DNA of 57,521 bases, from positions 1-57,521 of the forward strand of contig DBDH01000009.1 in assembly GCA_002293455.1 (NCBI GenBank), given 5' to 3'. A model generated the notes under the pieces. That model was given only the letters and a program-made list of their open reading frames with translations, did no database searches and was not told the origin of the DNA. This document shows positions 33,928 to 42,740 of the stretch, in pieces. Each line of letters begins with the position of its first letter. The first letter of the stretch is position 1. This stretch comes from Treponema sp. UBA937 (GTDB taxonomy: Bacteria; Spirochaetota; Spirochaetia; Treponematales; Breznakiellaceae). The position numbers were made by a program, and so were the translations under genes.

Positions 33928-34878
33928 TTAATTAAGCCTTGCCCTTGACGGGACATGCGAAGGATTTACCCCCACGGCTTTTCTCCATTCCGCTCTGGCT
34001 CTGACAGCATCTCCTGACGCGGCGTAAATTTCTCCAAGCTGATAATAAGCATCGGCATTTCCGCCGCTTATTTCGTTTACCATATTAAACTGTGATACAG
34101 CTCCGTCCGTATCTCCTAAAGCAAGATACGTCGAACCCAAAAGAAGCCGGGCTTTTAAAGCCACATCTTCATCTCTGGAATTTTCAATACATTGTATGAG
34201 GTAAGCCCTCGCTAATGCATGTTCTCCTAATCCCAAATAGGATTGGGCTATGGTTAAAAGCCGTAAATCGGAAACGGCAGTATCAGCCGCGGAAGCGGCC
34301 GCATCCAAAGACAAACTCAATGCCGCCACACTATTCCGGTAATCCTGGATTGCCGCATAGGCTAATCCAAGGTACTCCGGAATATCCGAAGCCTCATAAT
34401 GCATCCTTTGAGCTTCTTCAAGATATTTCACCGCAAGGTCGGCATAATAAGGACCTTTGAAATAATAAGCCTTCCCAAGCACATACCAGATTCTGGCGTC
34501 TTTAGCTCCATTACGAGTCAGCAATGCTTTCCGTAAAACCCGGATACAAGCGTCAATATGCGTTTGAGTATCATGATTATTGATTTGAGCAAGCGCCAAC
34601 TGGTAGGAAGAAAAACCATAGGCAGTCAGCAAAAAGAAGTCCATCGGTTTTTTTTCCAGTTCCAGGGCCGCCAAACGGCACGTCTCATCATACATACCGT
34701 TTTCCCAAAATTGAACAATCTCTCTCGTATTCGTTCCCAATCTGCTTTGACGGATTACAAAAAAAACTGATAAAGAAAGCGCCCCGGCAGCTAAAATCAC
34801 AATAATGACTGCCTTAAGCAATGATTGCTGCTTGTAAGAAGACTTGCTAAAACCCATTCCTGACCGTTTTTTGAACAT
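33928..34878 (-). CDS. Membrane-anchored TPR protein upstream of mreB
   Basis: A 316-residue protein with a basic N-terminus, one membrane helix at about residues 21-43 (LLKAVIIVILAAGALSLSVFFVI) and at least five tetratricopeptide-like repeats, such as ARIWYVLGKAYYFKG, YLGLAYAAIQDYRNSVAAL, LLGSTYLALGDTDGAVSQF and YYQLGEIYAASGDAVRARA. It is the first gene of the mre operon and probably a scaffold for envelope or elongasome proteins; this role is inferred only from its position. Confidence 0.75.
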   Translation of the reverse strand: MFKKRSGMGFSKSSYKQQSLLKAVIIVILAAGALSLSVFFVIRQSRLGTNTREIVQFWENGMYDETCRLAALELEKKPMDFFLLTAYGFSSYQLALAQINNHDTQTHIDACIRVLRKALLTRNGAKDARIWYVLGKAYYFKGPYYADLAVKYLEEAQRMHYEASDIPEYLGLAYAAIQDYRNSVAALSLSLDAAASAADTAVSDLRLLTIAQSYLGLGEHALARAYLIQCIENSRDEDVALKARLLLGSTYLALGDTDGAVSQFNMVNEISGGNADAYYQLGEIYAASGDAVRARAEWRKAVGVNPSHVPSRARLN

Positions 34879-34962
34879 AATGCCTGATTCATTTAATACT
34901 TTTTATGCCAAAAAGTCAATGTAGCGTTTTGTAAATGGTTCAAACCAGGTTTGGTTGGGAGA

Positions 34963-35354
34963 AAAGAAAAAGCGATGAATTATAAGCCGGGTTCTGTAAT
35001 GTCATGGAATATCCATGACACGGATACCATCTATCTGGCAGTTTTGTTGCCAAAACTGTCTAGCAGTCTACCCGCGGTAAAGAAAGGGCTCATACACCGC
35101 TGCTTGACTTTGCTCCTGGCGAGGCTTGCCGTGCCGTTTTCATTGCTGAAAACGCGGTGGTCTCTTACACCGCCCTTTCACCCTTACCGACTATGTTTCT
35201 TCCTTTGGGAAGAAACATAGTTTGGCGGTTTGCTTTCTGCTGCGCTTTCTGTCAGGGGTTTCCCCTGCCCGGGAGTTACCCGGCGCCATGCCCTTAGGAG
35301 CCCGGACTTTCCTCAGCGGAGAACCCTCCGCCGCGATATCCCATTCATCGCTTA
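34963..35354 (-). ncRNA. rnpB: RNase P RNA
   Basis: Catalytic RNA that matures tRNA 5' ends. Read on the minus strand it begins AAGCGATGAATGGG and continues with the invariant GAGGAAAGTCCGGGCTCC (about 35316-35299). Near the 3' end is ACAGAACCCGGCTTA (about 35000-34986). The terminal P1 helix pairs AGCGATGAAT (5' end) with ATTCATCGCT (34980-34971). This last helix is followed by TTTTTCTTTTC, so P1 may also act as the terminator hairpin. Hairpins with GCCGGGTAACTCCCGGGC and CAGGGGAAACCCCTG fit P3-type and other stems. The ends are accurate to about 10 bases. Confidence 0.95.
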
Positions 35355-35364
35355 ATAACTAATT

Positions 35365-35393
35365 GTTTTAGAGGAGAATACACTATTCTCCAA
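35365..35393 (-). promoter_or_regulatory. Candidate rnpB promoter with an embedded inverted repeat
   Basis: On the minus strand TTGGAG (35393-35388) and TAAAAC (35370-35365) are 17 bases apart, placing transcription start near 35358, a few bases before the P1 helix. A perfect inverted repeat, GGAGAATA and TATTCTCC (35373-35380 / 35384-35391), lies between them and could be an operator or the 3' hairpin of the upstream zinc-ribbon gene. Confidence 0.4.
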
Positions 35394-35416
35394 GGTAAGC
35401 CGCTTTGCGCTTACCC

Positions 35417-36259
35417 CTAGTCGTCATAATCCATGCTGACGCGGTCATCATCTTCATCTTCTTCGTCTTCTTCATCTTCATCCATATCATCCAAATCGGC
35501 AAGACTTCCCGCGTCATCATCATCAAAGTAATCATGAGCTTCCTGGTCCGATTCTTCATAAAACAGGATTCGGGAACAATAAGGACAGAAGACGATTTCT
35601 TCACCTTCCCGGACATTGTTCGCAAACTGCGCGGGCAGAATCATACGGCAGCCCATGCAGACACCGCCTTTAATGGCCACAATGCCGCGGCCCATTTTAT
35701 TGCGGATAATCCGTTCAAATTTAAACAGCACTTCCTGATCAAGACCGGGGATGATTTTTTGTTCTTTTTCCGCTAAAACAGCGGCCTGTTTGTTTTTCTC
35801 GGCAATTTCAGCTTCAATTCCTTTCTGCCGTTCCGCTAAATCCAGTTCCTGCTGTTCGATAAGCGAAGCGCTTTGTTTCATCTGTTCATCAAGCTCGCCG
35901 AGGAGTTTTTCTTCCCGGTGCAAATCTTTGCGGAACTGCGCCTCTCTTTCGGAAGCATCCCGGATCTCCTTGTCCAGCGCTTCATATTCCCGCTGAGTAC
36001 TGATGGCATCCATATTTTTTTCAGCTCGTTCCCTCGCGGCCTCCGCTTCGGCAAGAAGGTTCTTATACTCCGCCTGTGACTGTTTGGTCTTTTCATATTC
36101 CTGATTTTTCTCAATGAACGTTTTTTTCAGGCGCGTAAGCAGTTCTTCCTGGGTTGTCAAAATCCTCGGAATTTCCTGTATTTCCTGTTCCAGACGAATC
36201 TTTTCGGAAAGAATATCCTGGAGAGTTCTTAACTTTTCAAACGTATCTTCAATTGCCAT
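35417..36259 (-). CDS. Coiled-coil C4 zinc-ribbon protein (CdsZ/CT398-like)
   Basis: A 280-residue protein: residues ~5-165 form a long charged coiled coil, then a C4 zinc ribbon with VCMGCRMILP and VFCPYCSRIL (two CxxC pairs about 24 residues apart). This architecture (PF02591) matches chlamydial CdsZ/CT398, which binds sigma-54 and secretion parts; other members are uncharacterised. Unusually, the last ~45 residues are almost all Asp and Glu. ATG 36259 follows AAGGGG; the upstream frame lacks support. It is the last gene of the dnaG-rpoD operon, before rnpB. Confidence 0.8.
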   Translation of the reverse strand: MAIEDTFEKLRTLQDILSEKIRLEQEIQEIPRILTTQEELLTRLKKTFIEKNQEYEKTKQSQAEYKNLLAEAEAARERAEKNMDAISTQREYEALDKEIRDASEREAQFRKDLHREEKLLGELDEQMKQSASLIEQQELDLAERQKGIEAEIAEKNKQAAVLAEKEQKIIPGLDQEVLFKFERIIRNKMGRGIVAIKGGVCMGCRMILPAQFANNVREGEEIVFCPYCSRILFYEESDQEAHDYFDDDDAGSLADLDDMDEDEEDEEDEDDDRVSMDYDD

Positions 36260-36324
36260 TATCGATTCCCCTTCAAGGTCAATTATGTAAAGTGCTTCAT
36301 CCACCGATCATATACGATAAATGA

Positions 36325-38064
36325 TTAATGATCCAGATAATCTTTGAGCTTTCTGCTCCGTTTTGGATGCCTTAAGCGGCGGAGCGCTTTAGCCTCAATC
36401 TGGCGGATGCGTTCCCTTGTAACATTAAAATAAAGCCCCACTTCTTCCAATGTAAGAGAATATCCGTCATTCAAGCCAAAACGCATTTCCAGTACTTCCT
36501 GCTCCCTCGCCGGAAGCGTGGACAAAACCCCCGACAACTGCTCTTGAAGCAGCGTGAACGCCGTTTGGTTGGCGGGATTCTCCACATCTTTATCTTCGAT
36601 AAAATCGCTTAAGAGAGAATCTTCCTCTTCCCCGATGGGAGTTTCAAGGGAAATAGGCTCTCTTGCCACATTTTTCACGGATTTTACCCGCTGAGAAGTC
36701 CAGCCAAGTTTTTCCGCGATTTCATCATCAGAAGGTTCCCTGCCCAAAACCTGCATAAGCTGCCGTGATTCCCGGACAACTTTGTTGATCTGTTCGATCA
36801 TGTGTACCGGTACGCGGATAGTCCTCGCCTGATCGGATATGGACCTGGTAATCGCCTGCCTGATCCACCAGGTAGCATAGGTCGAAAACTTGTAGCCTTT
36901 CCGGTACTCAAATTTTTCGACAGCCTTGATAAGACCGATATTTCCTTCCTGAACAAGGTCAAAAAAATGAAGTCCGCGGTTTGTATATTTTTTCGCGATT
37001 GAAACCACCAAGCGGAGATTTGCCTTTATCAGCCTGTCTTTCGCGCTTTTCATCATTAAACGGCCGCGGTTAATTTCCTTAGCCATAGCGTTGATGTTCT
37101 CGATAGTTTCCTCGAACTCGGCTTCCATCTGGCGGAGTTTCTTTTCGGTAACCTGGATTTGCCGGATAAATTCCTTTATTTCATCAGAATTAATGCCTAA
37201 TTCCGCTTCAAAACGCTGCCTTTCTTCTTTTATGGTCAAACCCCGGCCCAAAACGCGGAGTTCTTTCAAGCTGTTAACGCGGAGCCGTTTTTCAATCCGC
37301 TCTTGCTCCCTTTTGTAGCGTTTGATTTTTTTCGCGGCCTGGGTAAATTTATCGGAAAAACCGGTTATTTCCTCCGGGTGAATTTCGGCGTCTTTAATGA
37401 TGCTGAGAATCCGGCTTCGGATAGTACACAATTCTTTGTCTTCAAAAATATCGGTTCCGCGGGCAATAAGCCGCCGTTTTAATTCAATGTAGCCCTTAAG
37501 GTCCTGTCCTATCACACGGAGCGTTTCTTTGTAATACTGATTGAGCCTTCTTCTTTCCGTCAGGAATTCGGTCATTTCTTTTTTGGAAAGACCTAATTCC
37601 CGAATATCTTTCTTAGAAAAAATTCTCTGGGCGATAGAATAATATTCGGGAATAATCATCCCCGATTTTTTAATTACCCCTTTGATGATGTTTTCGCCGT
37701 CTTCCATCTGCTTGGATAATTCAACTTCCTGTTCGGCGGTTAAAAGGTTTTCTTTGCCGATTTCCCGAAGGTACAAACGGATAGGATCGTCTACAGACGA
37801 TTCTTTGTCGCTGTAAACTAATCGTTTTTTTTCGGGTTCGTCCTTTTTTCCCTGTTCCGATTCAGATTGATCTTCTTCCAAAGTATCTTCTTCAATAAGC
37901 TGGACGTTATTTGCTTCCAACAAAGCTAGAACTTGTTCAATTTTATCAGTGTTGGCAATATGTTCGGGCAAAAAATCAGAAAGCTCCTCGTAGGAGAGAG
38001 TTTTCTTTTCTTTCGCGTATTCAATCAGCTTTACAACGGCAGGGTCAAGCTGCAAATCTGTCAT
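36325..38064 (-). CDS. rpoD: Primary RNA polymerase sigma factor
   Basis: Main sigma-70. The 579 residues show a region 1.1-like N-terminus, region 1.2 (DDPIRLYLREIG), a long charged non-conserved region, region 2 (LRLVVSIAKKY, GLHFFDLVQEGNIGLI, and RKGYKFSTYATWWIRQAI for -10 recognition), region 3 and region 4.2 (VTRERIRQIEAKALRRLRHP). This predicts normal TTGACA/TATAAT promoters, as seen in this window. Its start overlaps the dnaG stop by 4 bases, so the two are translationally coupled. Confidence 0.97.
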   Translation of the reverse strand: MTDLQLDPAVVKLIEYAKEKKTLSYEELSDFLPEHIANTDKIEQVLALLEANNVQLIEEDTLEEDQSESEQGKKDEPEKKRLVYSDKESSVDDPIRLYLREIGKENLLTAEQEVELSKQMEDGENIIKGVIKKSGMIIPEYYSIAQRIFSKKDIRELGLSKKEMTEFLTERRRLNQYYKETLRVIGQDLKGYIELKRRLIARGTDIFEDKELCTIRSRILSIIKDAEIHPEEITGFSDKFTQAAKKIKRYKREQERIEKRLRVNSLKELRVLGRGLTIKEERQRFEAELGINSDEIKEFIRQIQVTEKKLRQMEAEFEETIENINAMAKEINRGRLMMKSAKDRLIKANLRLVVSIAKKYTNRGLHFFDLVQEGNIGLIKAVEKFEYRKGYKFSTYATWWIRQAITRSISDQARTIRVPVHMIEQINKVVRESRQLMQVLGREPSDDEIAEKLGWTSQRVKSVKNVAREPISLETPIGEEEDSLLSDFIEDKDVENPANQTAFTLLQEQLSGVLSTLPAREQEVLEMRFGLNDGYSLTLEEVGLYFNVTRERIRQIEAKALRRLRHPKRSRKLKDYLDH

Positions 38065-39884
38065 TCATTCATTTCCTTCAGGCGAAGTAATTCGTCATTA
38101 ATATGTATCTTTTCTGTCATGAGGCCGTTTTCAACATCATTTCCGGACACATCATTTTTTGCGGAACGCAGCAATATATCGATTTCTTTGCTTCTGCGTT
38201 CCAATCTTCTCACTTTCATTCTTTTAATTCCGTCAGAAATAATCTGAGCCGGATTTACCGAAAACACTCCGGAGGCGCTTTTCTCCAGGATGAAACGTTT
38301 TAGTTCTTCATTCTCAATACGCGCCAATAAATCATCAAATCCCATGGAATCGTTACGATACCATTCTTCCAGAGCGATAAATATTTCCTTTGCTCTTGGA
38401 TCCTCAACCTCCTCTATTGAAAGAGTTGAACGAAACTTTTTATAAAAATCATTATGTATAAATACCGCAATGAGTAAATACAATTCCTCATTGATACGGA
38501 TTGGACCGGAACTATTGGACGCTGTTTCTTTTGCAGATGTCCGTTTGGGCATATTCCGATTGCCAAAATCATATTTTACAGCGGATCGTTCAATTAAAAA
38601 TCTATCGGCAATAGTTTCTATAGCCGCATCTCTTGCTATCTCCGAATCGATGGTCTCCAAAAACGGAAACAAGAAAGCCGCCGCTTCCGCTTTCCCGTCA
38701 GAACTGGCAAGATCAAAAAGAGACCGGCTTCGGTTCAACAGATACTCAAAATCAGTTGTAATATATTTTACGCTTTTTTGCAATGCTTCCGGGCCATCTT
38801 GTTTCAAAATATCAGCGGGATCCTTAGCTTTGGATGCCGCGGCGGCGGATTCACTCAAATTTTCCGGATTTCCGCGTAAATTTACCACAAAACAGGACAA
38901 CGCGTTATTTCGGCAGGTAAGAATGGCCTTGACCGCGGCGTTAAGGCCTGCTTCATCATTATCAAAAATCAAATATACTTTTTCCGCCCAGCGCCGAAGC
39001 AGTCTGGCTTGTTCATCGGTAAAGGCTGTTCCAAGCGGAGCCGCGGCATTGGTAATTCCCGCCTGATGAAGGGCGATAACATCAAGATACCCTTCCGCGA
39101 TATACACTTCTTTGGTTTTCCGGATTTCGGGAATTGCCAGGTGAATGGCAAAAAGCGTTTCCCGCTTTTTATATATATCCGATTCGGCGGAATTGATATA
39201 TTTTGGACCGTCTCCGTCTAAAAGACGCCCGCCGAAGGCTACGGTTTTTCCTTCTTTGTTTGCGATGGGGAACATCAATCTATCGGTATAAAAACTGATT
39301 CGAGGATTATTTTTGGAAAACAAGCCGCTCGTTTTAAGAAAATCTTCGGAATAGCCCTTTTTTGTGAGAAAATGAAACAGCCAGTTTCTGTCCCTGGGAG
39401 CATAGCCCAAGTTGAATTTTTCAATCATCTCTTTTTCTATTCCCCTGGATACTATATAACGCAACGCTTTCTGTCCTTCAGGGCTTTCCATCAAAATATG
39501 ATGAAAACTTCCGGCTGTCCGGCGGTACAATTCTTCCAAATCCTCCTGATTTCTTTTCCGCGCGTCGTCTCTGGGAGCGTTTTGGTTTTCGTAAATAATT
39601 TCGATCCCGCTTCGCTTTGCGATGCTTTCGACAGCTTCCGGATACGATATTTTTTCCATCTCCATAATAAAATTGACCGCGCCGCCGCCCTGGTGGCAGC
39701 CGAAGCAGTAATACATGTTTTTCTCAGGATTCACGCTGAATGAAGGCGTTTTTTCATTGTGAAAGGGGCATAATCCCCAATAATTGCCTCCCCGTTTTTC
39801 AAGGCGGACGTATTCCCCCACAATATTCAGAATATCAGCTTTAGCGGTGACTTCCTTGATTGTGCTTTCGGATATAAAGCCCAT
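38061..39884 (-). CDS. dnaG: DNA primase
   Basis: Makes RNA primers at the replication fork. The 607 residues hold an N-terminal zinc domain with CPFHNEKTPSF and YYCFGCHQGGG (residues ~40-64), an RNA polymerase core with GRLLDGDGPKYINS, and a Toprim domain with YIAEGYLDVIAL (catalytic glutamate) and LIFDNDEAG. The C-terminal helicase-binding part is divergent, as in most primases. It lies 4 bases after mltG and overlaps rpoD, a variant of the macromolecular synthesis operon without rpsU. Confidence 0.97.
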   Translation of the reverse strand: MGFISESTIKEVTAKADILNIVGEYVRLEKRGGNYWGLCPFHNEKTPSFSVNPEKNMYYCFGCHQGGGAVNFIMEMEKISYPEAVESIAKRSGIEIIYENQNAPRDDARKRNQEDLEELYRRTAGSFHHILMESPEGQKALRYIVSRGIEKEMIEKFNLGYAPRDRNWLFHFLTKKGYSEDFLKTSGLFSKNNPRISFYTDRLMFPIANKEGKTVAFGGRLLDGDGPKYINSAESDIYKKRETLFAIHLAIPEIRKTKEVYIAEGYLDVIALHQAGITNAAAPLGTAFTDEQARLLRRWAEKVYLIFDNDEAGLNAAVKAILTCRNNALSCFVVNLRGNPENLSESAAAASKAKDPADILKQDGPEALQKSVKYITTDFEYLLNRSRSLFDLASSDGKAEAAAFLFPFLETIDSEIARDAAIETIADRFLIERSAVKYDFGNRNMPKRTSAKETASNSSGPIRINEELYLLIAVFIHNDFYKKFRSTLSIEEVEDPRAKEIFIALEEWYRNDSMGFDDLLARIENEELKRFILEKSASGVFSVNPAQIISDGIKRMKVRRLERRSKEIDILLRSAKNDVSGNDVENGLMTEKIHINDELLRLKEMNE

Positions 39885-39888
39885 CTGA

Positions 39889-40974
39889 TTAAGAGCTCCG
39901 CTTTACGTACAGAACGCCTGCCCGAATATGATCATCCAAGGTTCTGGAAAAGTAATGCCGGCCGGCACCAGGATCGATAAGGCGGAAATAAAGATAATTG
40001 CTTTCGGCAGGTTCAAAAACTGCCCGTAACGCAACCTCTCCCGGGCAGGAAATGGGACCGGGCGGAAGGCCGGGCCGGATATAGGTATTGTAAGGATCGC
40101 GGATTTCAATGTCTCTGTTATATAATACTTCCGGATGCGGCCTGCCCTGGATCTCAGTAATAACATACTCAACTGTAGCACATGACTGTAACGCCATGCC
40201 GATATCTAACCGGTTATAAAAAACACCAGCCATGAGCGGCGCTTCATCCGCAACCCTGTATTCGCGTTCCACTATTGACGCGAGAATAACCCGTTCGTTC
40301 AATTCTTCGGGACTCATAGAAAGGGAAACAGGCGCAATATCCTCAAGTTTTTCAAAAAAAGTATCGGCCATTTTTTCGACAACTTTGGCCGCGGGAAATG
40401 AACGCGGGAATAAATAGGTATCGGGATACAGGTAGCCTTCCATCGTTTTATTAGGCATTTTGCCCGGAATCCGGTAATGGTTTAATAGAGATTCATCGCG
40501 GGCCGCGGCAAGAAAATCTTCGGCGGAACAAATTAATGCATCTTCCAAAATCCGCGCCGTTTTTTTAAGAGTCCCGCCTTCGGGAATGGTTACGGTAAAC
40601 AGCATTTGTTTTCCGGATACTAAGAGCGAGCGGATGTCTATTTGCGTCGCGGGAAGCTCTAACGAATACACCCCGGCTTTTACAGGTTCTTTATCGATTC
40701 GCGAAAGAGCTGCCCACAAATACTGCGTTCTGATTATTCCGGCCTCTTCAAGTCTTTTTCCCACCGACATGCCGCTTTCTCCGCTTTTAACTTCCAAAAT
40801 AAGAATGCCGTTTTCAAGACTCATATTCTGCATGTCTTCATCAACAATCGAAGGGAGAGAATCCGGCGGCCTGTTAAAATACATGAATAAAGTAACACCT
40901 GTAACAAAGAATATGAGAATCAAAAGGATCGATGCCGCCAATGTACGTAATAGTATTCGCAGCGGTTTAGTCAT
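39889..40974 (-). CDS. mltG: Endolytic murein transglycosylase MltG (YceG-like)
   Basis: Membrane enzyme that cleaves nascent glycan strands and sets their length. It has an N-terminal membrane helix (about residues 8-30), a LysM-like part, and the YceG core: NKTMEGYLYPDTYLFP, ILASIVEREYR with the catalytic glutamate, VFYNRLDIGMALQSCATVEY, and near the C-terminus YNTYIRPGLPPGPIS. I start it at ATG 40974, which overlaps the previous gene's TGA as ATGA; a GTG at 40980 is possible. 361 residues, normal length. Confidence 0.93.
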   Translation of the reverse strand: MTKPLRILLRTLAASILLILIFFVTGVTLFMYFNRPPDSLPSIVDEDMQNMSLENGILILEVKSGESGMSVGKRLEEAGIIRTQYLWAALSRIDKEPVKAGVYSLELPATQIDIRSLLVSGKQMLFTVTIPEGGTLKKTARILEDALICSAEDFLAAARDESLLNHYRIPGKMPNKTMEGYLYPDTYLFPRSFPAAKVVEKMADTFFEKLEDIAPVSLSMSPEELNERVILASIVEREYRVADEAPLMAGVFYNRLDIGMALQSCATVEYVITEIQGRPHPEVLYNRDIEIRDPYNTYIRPGLPPGPISCPGEVALRAVFEPAESNYLYFRLIDPGAGRHYFSRTLDDHIRAGVLYVKRSS

Positions 40975-41195
40975 GTGCACTCCGCTTCATTCCCCTCAAA
41001 ACAAGATAATAACTCAAATTCCCGAATAGATAAATAATTGTATAATACTTTTTCTATCTTGTTCAGCATCGTTTTCGCATCACCTGCCAAATCTTCTTCG
41101 TGAGTTTTTAAACCTGAAAAGAGAATTTTTAATTCATCGAGATTGAAAAAAATTCCCGGCTCCTCTGGATGCCCCGGTTCCCGTAAATCATTCAT
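40971..41195 (-). CDS. Small protein of unknown function before mltG
   Basis: A 74-residue acidic protein I do not recognise. It reads FFNLDELKILFSGLK, then a helical part with LNKIEKVLYNYLSI. It begins one base after the MBL hydrolase stop (TAG C ATG) and ends in an ATGA overlap with mltG, so it sits tightly in the operon and is probably translated. No signal peptide or membrane segment is seen. The ATG at 41195 is chosen because the longer frame overlaps the hydrolase gene. Confidence 0.7.
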   Translation of the reverse strand: MNDLREPGHPEEPGIFFNLDELKILFSGLKTHEEDLAGDAKTMLNKIEKVLYNYLSIREFELLSCFEGNEAECT

Positions 41196-41196
41196 G

Positions 41197-42147
41197 CTAT
41201 AAAGCAATCTCCGTTCCTTCCATGGCGAGAGAAATCTCAACGCCTTTGATCCCTATTCTATCCTTGTACCATCTGGCGGACTGAAGATTATTGAATAATT
41301 TTCTGTCATCGTAAGTCGGATCATGATGAAACAATACAAGATGTTTGATTCCCCAATTTGCCGCAAAATCCACGGCAAGACTGAACGCGCTGTGTCCCCA
41401 ATTATATTTTTCGATAGCTTCACCCAATGTGTATTGGGAATCCAGAATGATGACATCAAGATTTTGAAAAAACGCGGTATTCTCCTCTGTTTTTTCAAAA
41501 TCGGCGGAAGATAATTCCGTATCAGTGGCATACAATAATCGATGTACCCCATCATATATCAAATACGAATATGAATCACCGGGATGGTTCATTTTTTTGA
41601 AGGAAATGTGCATATCATCAATGGTAATATCGTTGTCTTTTTGCAAAAGGATAAAATGTTTTTCCGCATTCATGGAATCAAGGCTTATGGGGAAATAAGG
41701 CGGAACCATCTGCCCACGGAGCGTTTCTTCAAGAAAATCCTTTGGTGAATAAAAATCAATCTTAACCGATGGATTATAAGACGGCCCAAAGAACGGCAGC
41801 CCCATGAGATGATCCCAATGAAAATGGGAGAAAAAAATATGATAATGATTCGGTTTTATCCGTTCTTTTTCGGCGGAGATGCCCAATTCACGGATGCCGG
41901 AACCGGCATCCATAATGATAACATTTTCGCTGTTATAATCCGTCCGGATTTCAAGGCAAGATGTATTACCGCCCACGGTGCCAAAAAGCCATTCCGGCAG
42001 ATTCGCTAAAAAACGTTCTCTGCTTTGAGCGTTTTCCAGATCATCGGGAGTTACACGTTCAACGACTGCGGAGATCTTACTTTTTATCTGGCTGGGCAGC
42101 TGCGGCGAAGGCAAAGAACCTCGGACTCCCCAAAAACGGACACGCAT
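41197..42147 (-). CDS. MBL-fold metallo-hydrolase
   Basis: A 316-residue zinc or iron hydrolase of the metallo-beta-lactamase fold. It starts VRFWGVRGSLPSP, and the metal ligands are in FFSHFHWDHLMG (HxHxDH), NHPGDSYSY, YATDTE and LFHHDP. The WGVRGS.P start and TVGGNTSCLE put it in a group of PhnP/RNase Z-like proteins sometimes linked to cyclic-nucleotide or signalling proteins; its substrate is unknown. It opens the block of genes leading to mltG-dnaG-rpoD, 28 bases after the YkgJ-type gene. Confidence 0.85.
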   Translation of the reverse strand: MRVRFWGVRGSLPSPQLPSQIKSKISAVVERVTPDDLENAQSRERFLANLPEWLFGTVGGNTSCLEIRTDYNSENVIIMDAGSGIRELGISAEKERIKPNHYHIFFSHFHWDHLMGLPFFGPSYNPSVKIDFYSPKDFLEETLRGQMVPPYFPISLDSMNAEKHFILLQKDNDITIDDMHISFKKMNHPGDSYSYLIYDGVHRLLYATDTELSSADFEKTEENTAFFQNLDVIILDSQYTLGEAIEKYNWGHSAFSLAVDFAANWGIKHLVLFHHDPTYDDRKLFNNLQSARWYKDRIGIKGVEISLAMEGTEIAL

Positions 42148-42175
42148 CTACTTCCTCACAACTTTGGCATTAATC

Positions 42176-42625
42176 CTATCTTATCATTCTTTCAATGATA
42201 GGTTCCGATTCACGCTCCGCAAGCCGGACCTGTATCTCATCCCTGGAATGATAGTCACCCTTCCCCATTCCGGGACAACTTTCTTTTGTTCCGTTCCACG
42301 CGGCTTCCGAATGAAGAATCGACTGCCAAAACGGAAACGTTCTGCATTGCAGCGGACGGCTGGGATAAACGGTACATCCTCCGTTTTTCCAAAAGATACA
42401 GTCGTAATTGCTGAGTTCCCTTAGAGATAACTTTTCTAATCCATCTCCAACCGGAATCCATCTGCAATAGGATTCAATAAAATCATTATACGTCATTTTA
42501 AGGGCATCTGCCAGAATATCTGCATCTTTTTTGGAAAGAAATACAAAACCGGGATCATATCGGCAGCATGATGAACATTGTTGACATGAAAAATGAAGCC
42601 CTTCTTCATAAAAAAGCCTTTCCAT
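42176..42625 (-). CDS. YkgJ-family cysteine-cluster protein
   Basis: A 149-residue protein with the cluster CQQCSSCCRYDPG at residues 14-26, followed by CIFWKNGGCTVYPSRPLQCRTFPFW, the classic pattern of the YkgJ/CxxCxxCC family that binds zinc or an iron-sulfur cluster. Function unknown. I start it at ATG 42625, with GGAG 8 bases upstream. The open frame extends to 42823 but runs through a terminator and a tRNA-like relic, so the longer version is unlikely. Confidence 0.85.
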   Translation of the reverse strand: MERLFYEEGLHFSCQQCSSCCRYDPGFVFLSKKDADILADALKMTYNDFIESYCRWIPVGDGLEKLSLRELSNYDCIFWKNGGCTVYPSRPLQCRTFPFWQSILHSEAAWNGTKESCPGMGKGDYHSRDEIQVRLAERESEPIIERMIR

Positions 42626-42658
42626 TCGTTTTTCTCCGTCCGCAAACATTAATATCTC

Positions 42659-42685
42659 AAAAAAAACCTTCCTATAAAGGAAGGC
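42659..42685 (-). terminator. Intrinsic terminator after the tRNA-like relic
   Basis: On the minus strand CCTTCCT pairs with AGGAAGG (plus 42668-42674 and 42679-42685) around a 4-base loop and is followed by a run of eight T (42666-42659). This is a textbook rho-independent terminator. Confidence 0.8.
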
Positions 42686-42688
42686 TGA

Positions 42689-42740
42689 TGGGGAGAGAAG
42701 GATCCAAACCTTCGAAGGCTGAGCCAACAGATTTACAAGG
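42689..42740 (-). pseudogene. tRNA-Tyr-like 3' remnant
   Basis: Read on the minus strand the segment matches the 3' half of a class II bacterial tRNA-Tyr: anticodon-loop text CTTGTAAATCTG (GTA anticodon), a variable arm GGC-TCA-GCC, T-stem GAAGG/CCTTC and acceptor strand TCTCCCC plus discriminator A. The T-loop is TTTGGAT instead of TTCGAAT. No matching 5' half (GGGGAGA and D-arm) lies upstream, and the anticodon stem is not paired. It is therefore a broken tRNA or an attachment-site copy, followed by a strong terminator. Confidence 0.6.
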
